Shown: positions 6,695-15,160, counted from the stretch's first letter. The stretch: 18,604 bases of DNA from DATJUF01 sp035524095 (GCA_035524095.1 DATKPK010000247.1:1-18604); one strand, 5' to 3'. The notes: generated from the sequence alone by a model not told the origin. Translations and numbers: made by a program.

Positions 6695-7951
6695 TCAGAC
6701 GCTGGCTTTCTTCGCCGAACCTTCGACGGCCGCCCGGAAGATGCCGCGAGACATCGTCGATTTGGCTTCCGCCGCCCGCGCCTCATAGATCTTTGCCCGC
6801 GCCGCCTGCGCGTCTGTATTCTCAGGCGCTGCTGCGATCGCCCAATCAGCTAGATGCGAGGCCAATGCGAGTTCGCCACTCGCCAATCGCTTAAGCGCGC
6901 GCGCAACGATATGCTCGACGCCGCCCGCCAACGCCGCAACCTCCTTTGCCTGCTCCGCTTCCGATGCCGGTTTGAGATGCGATGGCGTGCCGTCATACCA
7001 TCCACCCTCCAGCCGCCAGATATTTCTCACGATAAACTTCGGCTCATCATAGACCGCTTGCAGATAGGGCTTTTCCGCCAGCCCAGCCGGCGGCTCGACT
7101 CGCTGTAGGATCGCATCCAGCGTCGTTCCTTCATTCATCAACGCGAGCGTCTGCTCGTACAGACTGTGCAGATATTCGGCCGTGTCGAGCAGCACCTGCC
7201 TCACCCGCATCGCCCCGAACACCGGCACACCATGACCGGGAATCAGCACTTCAGCGCCCGTCTTCGCCATCGCGCGCAATGCCTCGGACCATTCGCGGGC
7301 GTAGCGCTGCGCCTTCTGCGGATTCCCGGCGTTGGGCGCTGCCCAGATGATAAAGTCGCCCGTGCACAGCACCTTGCGCTGCGGAATATACACCCAGCAA
7401 TGATCATCCGTCTCGCCCCGCGCATGATGGCATTCGAACTTCATCGCGCCCGCTGTAATAGTCACTCGATCATCAAAATAGGTATCTGGATAGACATAAT
7501 CAGTTGGCCACGGCGTAGTCACTCCGAACTGGCGCGAATTGATTATCTCGTTATATCCCGGCGTGCGCTTGTAGCGATCGAACCTGGCCGCCGTCGCTCT
7601 ATGACCGACCACTCGCGGACGCGCCACCTTGTTGCGCTGCGCCTCCGCCGCAAACGCTGGCATCCCCGACGCGTGATCGACATGGCCATGTGTATAAATC
7701 GCCGTGTTGAGTCGTTCGGGCACATAACGGCGCACCAACTTCACTGTCTCTTCTTGATTGAAATGGCTGCCTGTATCGATCAATACGATTCCTTCGCCAG
7801 TCTTGATCGCTGTCACATTGGCGAACCACCGAAAGAAGAACACGTCTGCGGCGATTTCCTCTGACTCGCCAGTCGCGGCCAGCGGATGCTGCTGAGTAAC
7901 GGTTATCTCACCTGTCCAGAATTTCTCGGCCTGATCTCGAATGACGCCCAT
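6695..7951 (-). CDS. Alkyl-sulfatase-like metallo-beta-lactamase fold hydrolase
   Basis: The 418-residue protein has the metal-binding motif THGHVDH (His88, His90, Asp92, His93), then RGETDDH (Glu180, Asp182-Asp183, His184), TGDF (Asp199) and PGHG (His240). These are the dinuclear zinc ligands of the SdsA1/BDS1 type. Residues about 305-328 (FIVRNIWRLEGGWYDGTPSHL) are the alkyl-sulfatase dimerisation motif, followed by a helical region at 335-400. Related enzymes cleave sulfate esters, but close relatives act on other esters, so the substrate is uncertain. GAGGT lies 5 nt before the ATG at 7951. No signal peptide is seen, unlike secreted SdsA1. It is co-directional with the two vWA genes downstream. 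Confidence 0.88.
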   Translation of the reverse strand: MGVIRDQAEKFWTGEITVTQQHPLAATGESEEIAADVFFFRWFANVTAIKTGEGIVLIDTGSHFNQEETVKLVRRYVPERLNTAIYTHGHVDHASGMPAFAAEAQRNKVARPRVVGHRATAARFDRYKRTPGYNEIINSRQFGVTTPWPTDYVYPDTYFDDRVTITAGAMKFECHHARGETDDHCWVYIPQRKVLCTGDFIIWAAPNAGNPQKAQRYAREWSEALRAMAKTGAEVLIPGHGVPVFGAMRVRQVLLDTAEYLHSLYEQTLALMNEGTTLDAILQRVEPPAGLAEKPYLQAVYDEPKFIVRNIWRLEGGWYDGTPSHLKPASEAEQAKEVAALAGGVEHIVARALKRLASGELALASHLADWAIAAAPENTDAQAARAKIYEARAAEAKSTMSRGIFRAAVEGSAKKASV

Positions 7952-8046
7952 AAGATACCTCGTGCGCGATTATCCAGCGCACCCCGCGTCTGCCGCAACT
8001 GTCTCAGAAACTATATTAGCTCGACTGACTAATGACGACTCTAAAT

Positions 8047-8077
8047 GAAAAAGGGCGCGAACGATTGTCCGCGCCCC
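8047..8077 (-). terminator. Rho-independent terminator of the esterase gene
   Basis: GGGCGCG at 8053-8059 pairs with CGCGCCC at 8070-8076 around a 10-nt loop. Read on the minus strand, the stem is followed directly by TTTTT. It lies about 40 nt past the esterase stop. Stem and U-tract are both well formed. Confidence 0.85.
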
Positions 8078-8119
8078 GTCATCATCCAGTTCGTTCGCTC
8101 AGGCCCGAGTCGCGTCTGC

Positions 8120-9001
8120 TCAGGTGTGCGATCGTACGAACTTGCCGATCTTGTCGATCGCCTGTTGTCCTTCCGGCAGTATCTTCGCAAACACGTGCCA
8201 GACGTGCACCATGTCTTCCCACACTTCCAATTCGACTGGGATGCCGGCCTTTTTTGCGACTTCGGCGAAACGCGTCGAATCGTCCAGCAGAACTTCCGCG
8301 CCGCCAACCTGGATCAGTAATGGAGGCAACCCCTTCGCATCGGCGTAAATTGGTGACAGCAGCGGATTCTTCGGATCAGCCGAACCTTGATACCACTTCC
8401 CCATCCGCGACAAGCCAGCGAAATCAACCATCGGGTCCTTATCGGCCAGCGTCTTCATCGAGGCGCCGGTGCCTTCAATGTCAGCCCACGGCGAGATTGG
8501 CGCGGCAGCCGCCACCATCGGCAGACCCGCATCGCGAATCGCCACCAATCCGGCCAACGTCAATCCGCCGCCCGCTGAGTCACCCGAGATTACGATCTTG
8601 TTCGGCTTATAACCTTGCGCGAGCAACCATTTGTAGGCCGCAACCACATCGTCAACCGCTGCCGGAAACGGATGCTCCGGGGCTAGCCGATAATCCAGCG
8701 CAAGCGCCCGCGCCTCTGACGCCCGCGCGATCCGCGCCACCATCGCGCGATGGGTATTGATCGATCCCATCACATAACCGCCGCCATGCAGGTAAAGAAT
8801 CACACGATCAGCAGCCGCATTCGGTGGGACGATCCACTCGGCTTTGACGCCGCCAGCATCAACCGCCTCCGACTTCACATCGGACGCGACGCGCTCCGAC
8901 ACCTTCTCCATCGCGCCACGCATCCGCCCGACTTCGGCATTTGGATCGCGCGGTACGGATTTAACGATTTCGATTACTTTCGCAAGTTGTGCACTGGCCA
9001 T
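8120..9001 (-). CDS. Alpha/beta hydrolase, HSL-family esterase/lipase
   Basis: I place the start at ATG 9001 (293 residues), preceded by GGAGG 9 nt upstream. An upstream in-frame start at 9070 would add 23 residues with no family character. Oxyanion-hole motif HGGG is at residues 72-75 and nucleophile motif GDSAGG centres on Ser142. The acid position carries Glu236 (GGAEVLLDDS) where many HSL members have Asp, and the His is His266 (VHVWH). Such enzymes hydrolyse short acyl esters in the cytoplasm. It stands alone, with its own terminator, divergent from riboflavin synthase. The physiological substrate is not known. Confidence 0.92.
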   Translation of the reverse strand: MASAQLAKVIEIVKSVPRDPNAEVGRMRGAMEKVSERVASDVKSEAVDAGGVKAEWIVPPNAAADRVILYLHGGGYVMGSINTHRAMVARIARASEARALALDYRLAPEHPFPAAVDDVVAAYKWLLAQGYKPNKIVISGDSAGGGLTLAGLVAIRDAGLPMVAAAAPISPWADIEGTGASMKTLADKDPMVDFAGLSRMGKWYQGSADPKNPLLSPIYADAKGLPPLLIQVGGAEVLLDDSTRFAEVAKKAGIPVELEVWEDMVHVWHVFAKILPEGQQAIDKIGKFVRSHT

Positions 9002-9175
9002 TTCCAGTTTCCTCCATGTGGACGTTGATGTGCGATCAGCGCTAGTTTCGCGCCAAAATGCAAGAGCCACTCATCCCCTTTCTGCCGGCATCGCCCGATC
9101 TCCAGTGGGCTCCCATTGAACTGATCATTGCTAATTCCGAGGTTAATAAGTAAGATTTTTCTGGGTTTTTAGTTT

Positions 9176-9850
9176 GTGTTCACCGGAATAATCGAAGACC
9201 TCGGAACTGTGGCCGCGATCAAGCGCTCCGCCAAGGGTGCAGTGATAGCAATTCGCACCGGCTTGCCGACGGCGAAGATCGGTATTGGCGACTCGATTGC
9301 GATCAACGGCGCCTGCATGACAGTCACCAAAAAGACCCGCGGCATAATCAGCATGGACGTCTCCGAGGAGTCGTTGCGCCGCACCGTACTCGGCGATCTG
9401 GAGCCCGGCGCGCGCGTCAATCTGGAACGCTGCCTGACACTCGGCAAGCTTATCGGCGGCCATCTGGTCAGCGGCCACGTCGATGGCGTCGGCCGCATCG
9501 TCGCAATCGAGCCTGAAGGCGACTCGCGCCTCTACACCTTCGAAATTCCCGCAGCCCAGGCCCATTATCTGGTCGAAAAAGGATCGGTCACCCTCGACGG
9601 CATCAGCCTCACCGTCTTCAATATCCGCAACCGCCGCTTCACCGTCGCGCTTATCCCTCATACGCTCAAGATGACCACGCTCGGCTTCAAAGGCGCGGGC
9701 GATCGCGTCAATGTCGAGAGCGATATGCTGGTCAAATATGTCGAACGAATCCTCGGTGACAGTTTCGGCGATCGCCTGAATGGCGGACGCAAACGAGCCG
9801 CCGCTAAAGCCCACGGCGCTGTCCGGACGCTGGCTGGAGACGCACCATGA
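9176..9850 (+). CDS. ribE: Riboflavin synthase, alpha subunit
   Basis: This enzyme dismutates two 6,7-dimethyl-8-ribityllumazine molecules to riboflavin and a pyrimidine. The 224-residue protein has the two tandem lumazine-binding barrels of the family. The N-terminal FTGIIEDLG, INGACMTV (Cys47), SLRRT and GGHLVSGHVDG belong to barrel 1. KGSVTLDGISLTV and IPHTLKMTTL belong to barrel 2. The C-terminal 25 residues are an Arg/Ala-rich extension. The start is GTG at 9176, which gives the family's usual MFTGIIE N-terminus, but the ribosome binding site is weak. I see no FMN riboswitch in the 174-nt leader. Its stop overlaps the Rrf2 start by 4 bp. The other rib genes are not in the window. Confidence 0.95.
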   Translation: MFTGIIEDLGTVAAIKRSAKGAVIAIRTGLPTAKIGIGDSIAINGACMTVTKKTRGIISMDVSEESLRRTVLGDLEPGARVNLERCLTLGKLIGGHLVSGHVDGVGRIVAIEPEGDSRLYTFEIPAAQAHYLVEKGSVTLDGISLTVFNIRNRRFTVALIPHTLKMTTLGFKGAGDRVNVESDMLVKYVERILGDSFGDRLNGGRKRAAAKAHGAVRTLAGDAP

Positions 9851-10326
9851 GCCTGATGCAGATTCCACGCAAGATCGAATACGCGCTGCGGGCCATGATT
9901 CATCTCGCTGATCATCCGAGTGCGCGCGGGCATGAAATCGCCGAGCAGGAACGTATTCCGAAGTATTACCTCGAGAAGGTCATTCGCGATCTGATGCGCC
10001 GCGGGCTCGTGAATGCGCGCCGTGGACCCGGCGGCGGCTATCAGCTTGCCCGCCCGGCCGAAACCATTTCGTTCCGCGACGTTATCGAAGCAGTCGAAGG
10101 CCCCATCACGCTCAACGTATGCGTCGACGGACTGCGCCAATGCGACATGCAGCCGACCTGCCGAATGTTCCGCGTATGGGAAGAGGGCCAGCGGATGCTG
10201 CTCGATATCTTTTCGCAGACCACCCTTAGCACCATCGCCTCATCGAAACATTCTGGCGTCCCGAATCGCCCGTTCAGTTATCCGGCGGAGCAATCCGCGC
10301 CGGCCAAAACTGACTCCGCAGCCTGA
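9847..10326 (+). CDS. Rrf2/IscR-like Fe-S transcriptional regulator
   Basis: The 159-residue protein starts with the Rrf2 winged helix (IPRKIEYALRAMIHLADH; recognition region EQERIPKYYLEKVIRDLMRRGLV, in pieces; wing RRGPGGGYQLARP). Cys92, Cys99 and Cys105 form a C-x6-C-x5-C cluster where IscR binds its [2Fe-2S] (IscR spacing is C-x5-C-x5-C), so it probably senses iron-sulfur, redox or NO status. The C-terminal tail from about 130 is low-complexity. Its ATG overlaps the riboflavin synthase stop (ATGA), so both are probably co-translated. No isc or suf genes are adjacent, and its target promoters are unknown. Confidence 0.9.
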   Translation: MSLMQIPRKIEYALRAMIHLADHPSARGHEIAEQERIPKYYLEKVIRDLMRRGLVNARRGPGGGYQLARPAETISFRDVIEAVEGPITLNVCVDGLRQCDMQPTCRMFRVWEEGQRMLLDIFSQTTLSTIASSKHSGVPNRPFSYPAEQSAPAKTDSAA

Positions 10327-10339
10327 CCCAAGTTGAAAG

Positions 10340-10453
10340 GTAGGCCGAGCCTGCGAGGCCGTGTGGACGTGAGTCTGCGAACCGGCCGCCTAGACACTCT
10401 GAAACCGAGCCTGCGAGGCCGTGCTCGACTGAGTCTACGAACTGAGAGCCTAA
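10340..10453. repeat. Interspersed GC-rich repeat, copies B and C in tandem
   Basis: Copy B begins with the same 25-mer (10340-10364) as at 3855. Copy C shares its 19-base core at 10405-10423. Each unit has a first decamer GAGCCTGCGA (10347-10356, 10407-10416) followed 24 nt later by a second, GAGTCTGCGA at 10371-10380 or GAGTCTACGA at 10431-10440. This gives a roughly 60-bp period. The array sits just after the Rrf2 stop and ends before the ArgA-like gene. No coding potential is evident. Confidence 0.78.
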
Positions 10454-10557
10454 GAACCGCACGACAACACCGCCTGCTCCATTCTGCGTTGCGCTTGCGA
10501 CGTATGGGTAAGATCATGCCATCACGCCCGGCAAACTCTGATTTATGAGCGATCGTA

Positions 10558-11727
10558 GTGAACGATAACCATGCTTCGGTGCTTCGCGAAATCGAAGGCG
10601 GCGCGCCTATTTTCAGCGAAAAAACTTTCTACCTCGAGGAATTCTACGGCAAGAGCCTGCTCTTCGCGCTGGTCCCGCCTAGTGGCGATAATGCCCGCGA
10701 ACTCGATTGGCTGGTGCTGACCCTGCGCGAATTGAGGCGCAATCTGACCCGTTGCATCGTCATCGTTTCGTCGCAGACCGTGACACGACTGATCCGCCGC
10801 CTCGGCCGCAATCTTTATAACGCCTCGCCCGCCCTCTTCAATCCAGCGAAGGGCCTGCGCACGCGCCCCTATCCTCCCGATTCGGCAGTCGCAGCAATCT
10901 GGCAGGGCTTGCGCAAAAGCTCGATCGTGATCGGCGCCGCCGAAACTGACGATCCGGCGGACCTCGTGGTCTTCGCGCAAGAACTCGCGAGCCGCCTGCG
11001 CGTGTTCAAACTCGTGATGCTCGATCGTTCCGGCGGCCTAACCAATCCCAGCGGTGAATGCGATTCCTTCGTCGAGCTACATCAGTTCCGCAAGGTTCTA
11101 GTCCGCGAGAAGTCGCCGCTGCGGCGCGCGCTCATCCGCGCCGCCCATCGCGCATTGCGCGAGGGTGTCGCTTCGGTAAACCTCACCACCGCCCGAGGGG
11201 TCTACCAGGAGCTTTTCAGTTTCCTGGGGACCGGCACGCTCTTCACCGAAACCCGCTACGCCGATATCAAGCCGATCTCGATTGACGACTTCGACGAAGT
11301 TCACGCGCTGATTTTGCGCGGCCAGCAGGAGGGATTTCTGCTTCCTCGCAATGCCGAAGAGATCGCGGGACTCCTCCCTTCATGCTTCGGCTTTCGTATC
11401 GGCGACGAGCATCTCGCCGGCATCTGTTCGCTGCTTACAGAACCATATCATCGCGAGCGCGCTGGTGAGTTGACCGCCCTCTATACGCTCACACGCTTTC
11501 AGGGCGAAGGCGTCGCCGCTGAACTGGTCAAGGAAGTTTTGAAGGAGGCCGCCGCACGCCGTCTCCGCTATGTCTTCGCGTGTACATCAGAGGAACACGC
11601 CGCCGGCTTTTTCGATCGCATGAAGTTTGCGCGCGTCGATTCGAGTGCGATCCCACATGCGAAATGGCGTGGCTACGACAAAGATCGCATCGCCCGCCTC
11701 GTCATCTTCCGCCACGACGTCCCCTGA
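10558..11727 (+). CDS. ArgA-like N-acetylglutamate synthase (kinase-like plus GNAT domains)
   Basis: The 389-residue protein has two parts. Residues about 20-215 resemble the amino-acid-kinase-fold half of N-acetylglutamate synthase, but the glycine-rich nucleotide motif is not recognisable (FYGKSLLFALVPP). The kinase fold is thus probably structural or arginine-sensing. Residues about 230-389 are a GNAT acetyltransferase, with the acetyl-CoA loop RFQGEGVAAEL and the NAGS-like end HAKWRGYDKDRIARLV. The expected reaction is glutamate plus acetyl-CoA to N-acetylglutamate, the first step of arginine synthesis. Start is GTG 10558 with no strong ribosome binding site; an upstream in-frame ATG at 10516 is closed by a stop. 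argH is found 7 kb away on the other strand. Another GNAT substrate is possible. Confidence 0.75.
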   Translation: MNDNHASVLREIEGGAPIFSEKTFYLEEFYGKSLLFALVPPSGDNARELDWLVLTLRELRRNLTRCIVIVSSQTVTRLIRRLGRNLYNASPALFNPAKGLRTRPYPPDSAVAAIWQGLRKSSIVIGAAETDDPADLVVFAQELASRLRVFKLVMLDRSGGLTNPSGECDSFVELHQFRKVLVREKSPLRRALIRAAHRALREGVASVNLTTARGVYQELFSFLGTGTLFTETRYADIKPISIDDFDEVHALILRGQQEGFLLPRNAEEIAGLLPSCFGFRIGDEHLAGICSLLTEPYHRERAGELTALYTLTRFQGEGVAAELVKEVLKEAAARRLRYVFACTSEEHAAGFFDRMKFARVDSSAIPHAKWRGYDKDRIARLVIFRHDVP

Positions 11728-11896
11728 GCTCTCCGCGTTGAGACAAACAGAATAGACATATTCATTAACAAGTCCCGGGATTAATGGCTCTTCAGTATGA
11801 TCCTCTAAATGTCTTGCCGCCATTTGTCGCGAGGTCCGTCTCATTTGCAGGCAAAACTAGCAAGTCATGTCGAGTGGCTACTCCACTTCGGTTTGA

Positions 11897-12835
11897 CTAT
11901 CCCTTGCTGCGCTGGTCGTAGGAAATCGAATAAGCAGCCGATCGCGCGAGTAGAATCGGATCGGCCGAAAGATCGATCCCGTCTGTCAGGTTGGTTGGGT
12001 CAAATACCAACCGGCGCTCATCGGCGGCGGACGTTGCAGAAATACTAGTGATTTCCAACCGTCCTAACTCGGCCAGCGGCCGATCCGTCGGCCACAAGGC
12101 GGTGGCGTCGTCTGTCGGGTCGCCCTCTCCAGCTATCTGCAAAAGCAAGCGGAAGGCCACCGGACTCTTCCGCAGCCGGTTCTCCAGTTCCTGACGCAGG
12201 AAATTCGCATTGCGTTTGCTGGCATCATCAGTTGACAGATAGGCCTCTCCCGCTTCAGGCATCCATCGGTAACGGCCGAATCGGCTGCTGCCATCGGCGG
12301 CGTTGAACCGAAAAGCGTGCTCTGAATAATAGATCGCCTGACCATAGCTGGCCGGTACTGGTTTCTGCATTAGTCGCTCAATAAACGCGCGAGTTGCCGG
12401 GTGACTATCCAAAAACCCGGGGACGGCATCTGGGTCCGGTTTGCCGGTGATCGAGTCAGGTAGCTGCGCCTTCAGGAACGCGAGTAGGTCCTCAGGCGTC
12501 CGAGCCAAAAATCCTTCGATCGAGAGCGCTAGGATGTCAGTATTCTTGCCGTCAGGTAATTGAAACTTCACCGCCAGCGCCCGCGCGTTAGCGAGGCCAT
12601 CGTGGACGTCAGGGTCTCCGCTCGCATTGGAGAACCGCATGATGGTTGGAACCGCGTGACCTTGTAGATGCGCAGCTCGGCTTACGTTTGGTGCATCGGG
12701 TGCGGCGCGAAAGGTGCCCGCGCAGACAAGGCCCTTAGCGTGGACGGGTCGGAATCCTTGATGCGGGCCGGCCAGGGCTCGCATGGTCTCGACGAGTTGA
12801 CTACTTACTCCGCCCGGTCCTGTCGATTCTGGCAT
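11897..12835 (-). CDS. Catalase-family heme protein (SrpA/catalase-related peroxidase type)
   Basis: The 312-residue protein is shorter than true catalases (about 480 or more). It retains the heme-pocket motifs: distal His32 (VHAKGLVCAGTF), RFSNASGDPDVHDG near 67-80, and RSAAYSISYDQR at 298-309 with Tyr302 in the proximal R-x3-Y position. Small catalase-related proteins of this sort act as peroxidases or peroxygenase-like enzymes in place of efficient catalases. No signal peptide is seen. GGAAGG lies about 9 nt before the ATG. It is the last gene before the convergent ArgA-like gene and is separated from the upstream amidohydrolase by a strong hairpin. Confidence 0.88.
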   Translation of the reverse strand: MPESTGPGGVSSQLVETMRALAGPHQGFRPVHAKGLVCAGTFRAAPDAPNVSRAAHLQGHAVPTIMRFSNASGDPDVHDGLANARALAVKFQLPDGKNTDILALSIEGFLARTPEDLLAFLKAQLPDSITGKPDPDAVPGFLDSHPATRAFIERLMQKPVPASYGQAIYYSEHAFRFNAADGSSRFGRYRWMPEAGEAYLSTDDASKRNANFLRQELENRLRKSPVAFRLLLQIAGEGDPTDDATALWPTDRPLAELGRLEITSISATSAADERRLVFDPTNLTDGIDLSADPILLARSAAYSISYDQRSKG

Positions 12836-12864
12836 GTTAGACTTCCTTCCCGTGTGTTGATCGA

Positions 12865-12898
12865 AATGGGCCGATCTCCAAACGGGGATCGGCCCATT
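12865..12898 (-). terminator. Long stem-loop between amidohydrolase and catalase genes
   Basis: The arms 12865-12879 and 12884-12898 pair over 15 bp with one G-U pair and an AAAC tetraloop; the outer 12 bp are perfect. It lies 23 nt past the amidohydrolase stop and 30 nt before the catalase start. On the minus strand only three T follow (TTTCG), so it is a weak classical terminator. It could be an attenuator, an RNA-stability element or an operator. Confidence 0.5.
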
Positions 12899-12920
12899 AT
12901 CATCCGATATTTACTAGGTT

Positions 12921-14153
12921 CTAGTTGATCGCCTTGCGCCGTTGCAGCAATGCGTCAATGTCAAAGTTGAAGATTCGCGCCGCATTTAGTCCCAGGATCT
13001 TCGCGCGCTGCTCATCATTCAGATGGCCCATCTGACGCTCGATCGCTTCCGCCGAATGCGGCCATGATCCCTCATGATGCGGATAGTCATTCGCCCACAT
13101 GAAGTTGTCGATTAGATTATACTTCACTGCCAGATCCAGTCCGACGCGATCTTCCTGGAAAGTCGTCGCGCCGTTGCTGCGGAAATACTCACTCGGCATC
13201 TTCGGAAGTTTCGGGAACGACCACATATGGTGCTTGCGATAGGCCTCGTCCATGGCGTCGAGCGCCCACGGAACCCATCCGATCCCGCACTCGATCCCAG
13301 CAAAGCGAATCTTCGGGTAGCGCTCGATCACGCCCGACGCGCACAGGTTCGCGATCGGCTCAATCGTCGGCGACAGCGAATGCGACACGTAATTAATCAC
13401 CGCTCCGCCGTCCTTGCGCGCCGCACGCGGATCGCGTCCGGTCGAGATATGGAAGGTGATCGGCATGTTCGTGTTCTGGATCAACTCCCACATCGGGTTG
13501 TAGATACCAAGATTGTAATTCGGATGGCGCGCATCATAGTTGCCGAAGACCGGCTTGCACGGCAGCGACAGCCCACGGAATCCCAGCTTTGCGACGCGCT
13601 CAATCTCCGCCATCGCCAGCTTGACGTCGGCGGTCATAATCGCCGCCATAGGCGACATGAAGCTGTTGTACTTGCCGAAAGTCTCCCATGCCCAGTCGTT
13701 ATAGACGCGGCATTGGGCGTCACCGAACTCCGGGTCCTGCGTCGCCCAGACCATCAGGCCCTTGTTCGGGAAGATGATTTCGGCGTCGATTCCATCGCGC
13801 GCGTGGTCCTTAATCCGTTGCTCAGGATCGTAACCAGATTTGTTCCGCAGAGCGTCCTCGCCCTCGAACTTGAAGCCATTGAAGTCCGGCGCACGCGACT
13901 TCTGCCAGCCTTCCGAGACCATCCACTTGACGCCGTTCTCGTCCGTCTCGATATGTGGCAGGCGCGCGCGGTACTTCGCGTCAATCCGCTCCTGCCATAG
14001 ACCGCCCGGCTCATTGCAATGGCAATCAGTTGAGATCATCAAGTACTTGTTAGGATCGCCGGGCCGCGCGGTTCGCTTCCAGCCCTCGGCGCCCGGCGTT
14101 TCGAGACGCCAGCGATTCGGTTGATTAACTTCGGTATTGGTATCCTCGATCAT
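12921..14153 (-). CDS. Metal-dependent amidohydrolase (ACMSD-like amidohydrolase-2 family)
   Basis: The 410-residue TIM-barrel protein has metal and active-site positions Asp43-x-His45 (STDCHCNEP), His235 (ITFHISTG), Glu288 (GIECGIGW) and Asp356 (WANDYPHHEGSWPHS). These follow the pattern of amidohydrolase-2 proteins, which carry out hydrolysis or non-oxidative decarboxylation of aromatic or related compounds. The substrate cannot be assigned. GGAGAA lies 7 nt before the ATG at 14153. It lies 134 nt downstream of dapA on the same strand, probably as a separate unit. The protein is cytoplasmic, with no signal sequence. Confidence 0.9.
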   Translation of the reverse strand: MIEDTNTEVNQPNRWRLETPGAEGWKRTARPGDPNKYLMISTDCHCNEPGGLWQERIDAKYRARLPHIETDENGVKWMVSEGWQKSRAPDFNGFKFEGEDALRNKSGYDPEQRIKDHARDGIDAEIIFPNKGLMVWATQDPEFGDAQCRVYNDWAWETFGKYNSFMSPMAAIMTADVKLAMAEIERVAKLGFRGLSLPCKPVFGNYDARHPNYNLGIYNPMWELIQNTNMPITFHISTGRDPRAARKDGGAVINYVSHSLSPTIEPIANLCASGVIERYPKIRFAGIECGIGWVPWALDAMDEAYRKHHMWSFPKLPKMPSEYFRSNGATTFQEDRVGLDLAVKYNLIDNFMWANDYPHHEGSWPHSAEAIERQMGHLNDEQRAKILGLNAARIFNFDIDALLQRRKAIN

Positions 14154-14287
14154 CTAATCTTCTCCATGAGATGGCTTAATCGTAGGAGCCACGACTTTAC
14201 GTAGCTTAGGCTACTGCCCACCCTCTCGGTTGTCCAGCAACCCCTGGAACGCGTCCTCGGCTAGTGCGCTTGCAAAGCACCCGTCGG

Positions 14288-15160
14288 TTAGATCAGTCGA
14301 AGCTCTTTCATCACCCCGCGCAGACGTTCCGCCGGACCAGCTGTCATCGGCACCAATGGCAACCTCACTTCATTCTGACAGCGTCCTATGAACGCGCACG
14401 CCTGCTTGACCGGTATCGGATTCGTCTCGACGAACAGCGCCCGCATCAGCGGCAGCATCCGGTAATGGATCTCCCGCGCATGGACGAAGTCACCGGTCAA
14501 AGCAGCAGCCGCCAGCTCATGGATTTCGCGCGGCATCACGTTGCTGATCGTCGCGATTACGCCTTTCCCGCCGAGCGCCATGATTGGCAGAGTCAATGAA
14601 TCATCGCCCGATAGAATCGCTATCCGGTCGCCGCACAGCCGTAGGATGTCGGAGGTCTGGTCCATCACGCCCGATGCCTCCTTGACCGCTACGATCTGCT
14701 TGATTTCGGCCAACCGCGCGATCGTCTCCGGCGCGATATGCGACCCGGTTCGACCCGGAATGTTGTACACGACAATCGGAATATCGACCGCCGCCGCGAC
14801 TGCTCTGTAATGCTGGTAAATTCCTTCCTGCGTAGGCTTGTTGTAATACGGCGAGATCATCAGCGCGCCGTCCGCGCCAATCTTCCGCGCATGCGCTGTC
14901 AGCCGGATCGCCTCCGCCGTCGCGTTCGAGCCCGTACCAGCAACCACTGGAACCCTCCGCCGCGCTTGATTGACTGCGATCTCGATTACCTTCTCATGTT
15001 CGTCGTGACTCAGCGTCGCTGATTCACCGGTCGATCCGCACGGCACAATCCCGTCGACGCCTTCCTGAATCTGCCATTCGATCAGGTCGCGAAACGCTTT
15101 TTCGTCGACCTTGCCGTCACGGAAAGGTGTTATCAAAGCTGACAGGGCGCCGCTGAACAT
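14288..15160 (-). CDS. dapA: 4-hydroxy-tetrahydrodipicolinate synthase
   Basis: It condenses pyruvate with aspartate semialdehyde, the entry step of diaminopimelate and lysine synthesis. The 290-residue length is standard. The Schiff-base lysine is Lys160 (VAVKEASG). Thr44 (GSTGES), Tyr132 (VYNIPGRTG) and Arg137 are the conserved proton-relay and carboxylate-binding positions. GGAGGG sits 7 nt before the ATG. The start is 14 nt after the dapF stop, so it is the third gene of a lysA-dapF-dapA operon. dapB, which often follows, is replaced here by a 134-nt gap and an amidohydrolase. Confidence 0.97.
   Translation of the reverse strand: MFSGALSALITPFRDGKVDEKAFRDLIEWQIQEGVDGIVPCGSTGESATLSHDEHEKVIEIAVNQARRRVPVVAGTGSNATAEAIRLTAHARKIGADGALMISPYYNKPTQEGIYQHYRAVAAAVDIPIVVYNIPGRTGSHIAPETIARLAEIKQIVAVKEASGVMDQTSDILRLCGDRIAILSGDDSLTLPIMALGGKGVIATISNVMPREIHELAAAALTGDFVHAREIHYRMLPLMRALFVETNPIPVKQACAFIGRCQNEVRLPLVPMTAGPAERLRGVMKELRLI

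Noticed and set aside
9002..9175. FMN riboswitch upstream of riboflavin synthase
   Set aside because: The 174-nt leader lacks the conserved RFN-element segments and is partly AT-rich.
9143..9868. 241-codon minus-strand ORF
   Set aside because: It lies opposite riboflavin synthase, which has full family motifs. The acidic, repetitive translation is a codon-bias shadow.
11873..11887. AGTGG/CCACT inverted repeat between the convergent ArgA-like and catalase genes
   Set aside because: The stem is only 5 bp and no clear U-tract follows, so it is not a supported bidirectional terminator.
13227..14000. 257-codon plus-strand ORF, Arg-rich
   Set aside because: It is a shadow of the amidohydrolase on the other strand, with no domain or ribosome binding site.
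14201..14214. GTAGC/GCTAC hairpin with TTAG loop downstream of dapA
   Set aside because: The stem is only 5 bp and no U-tract follows on either strand. It is too weak to call a terminator.
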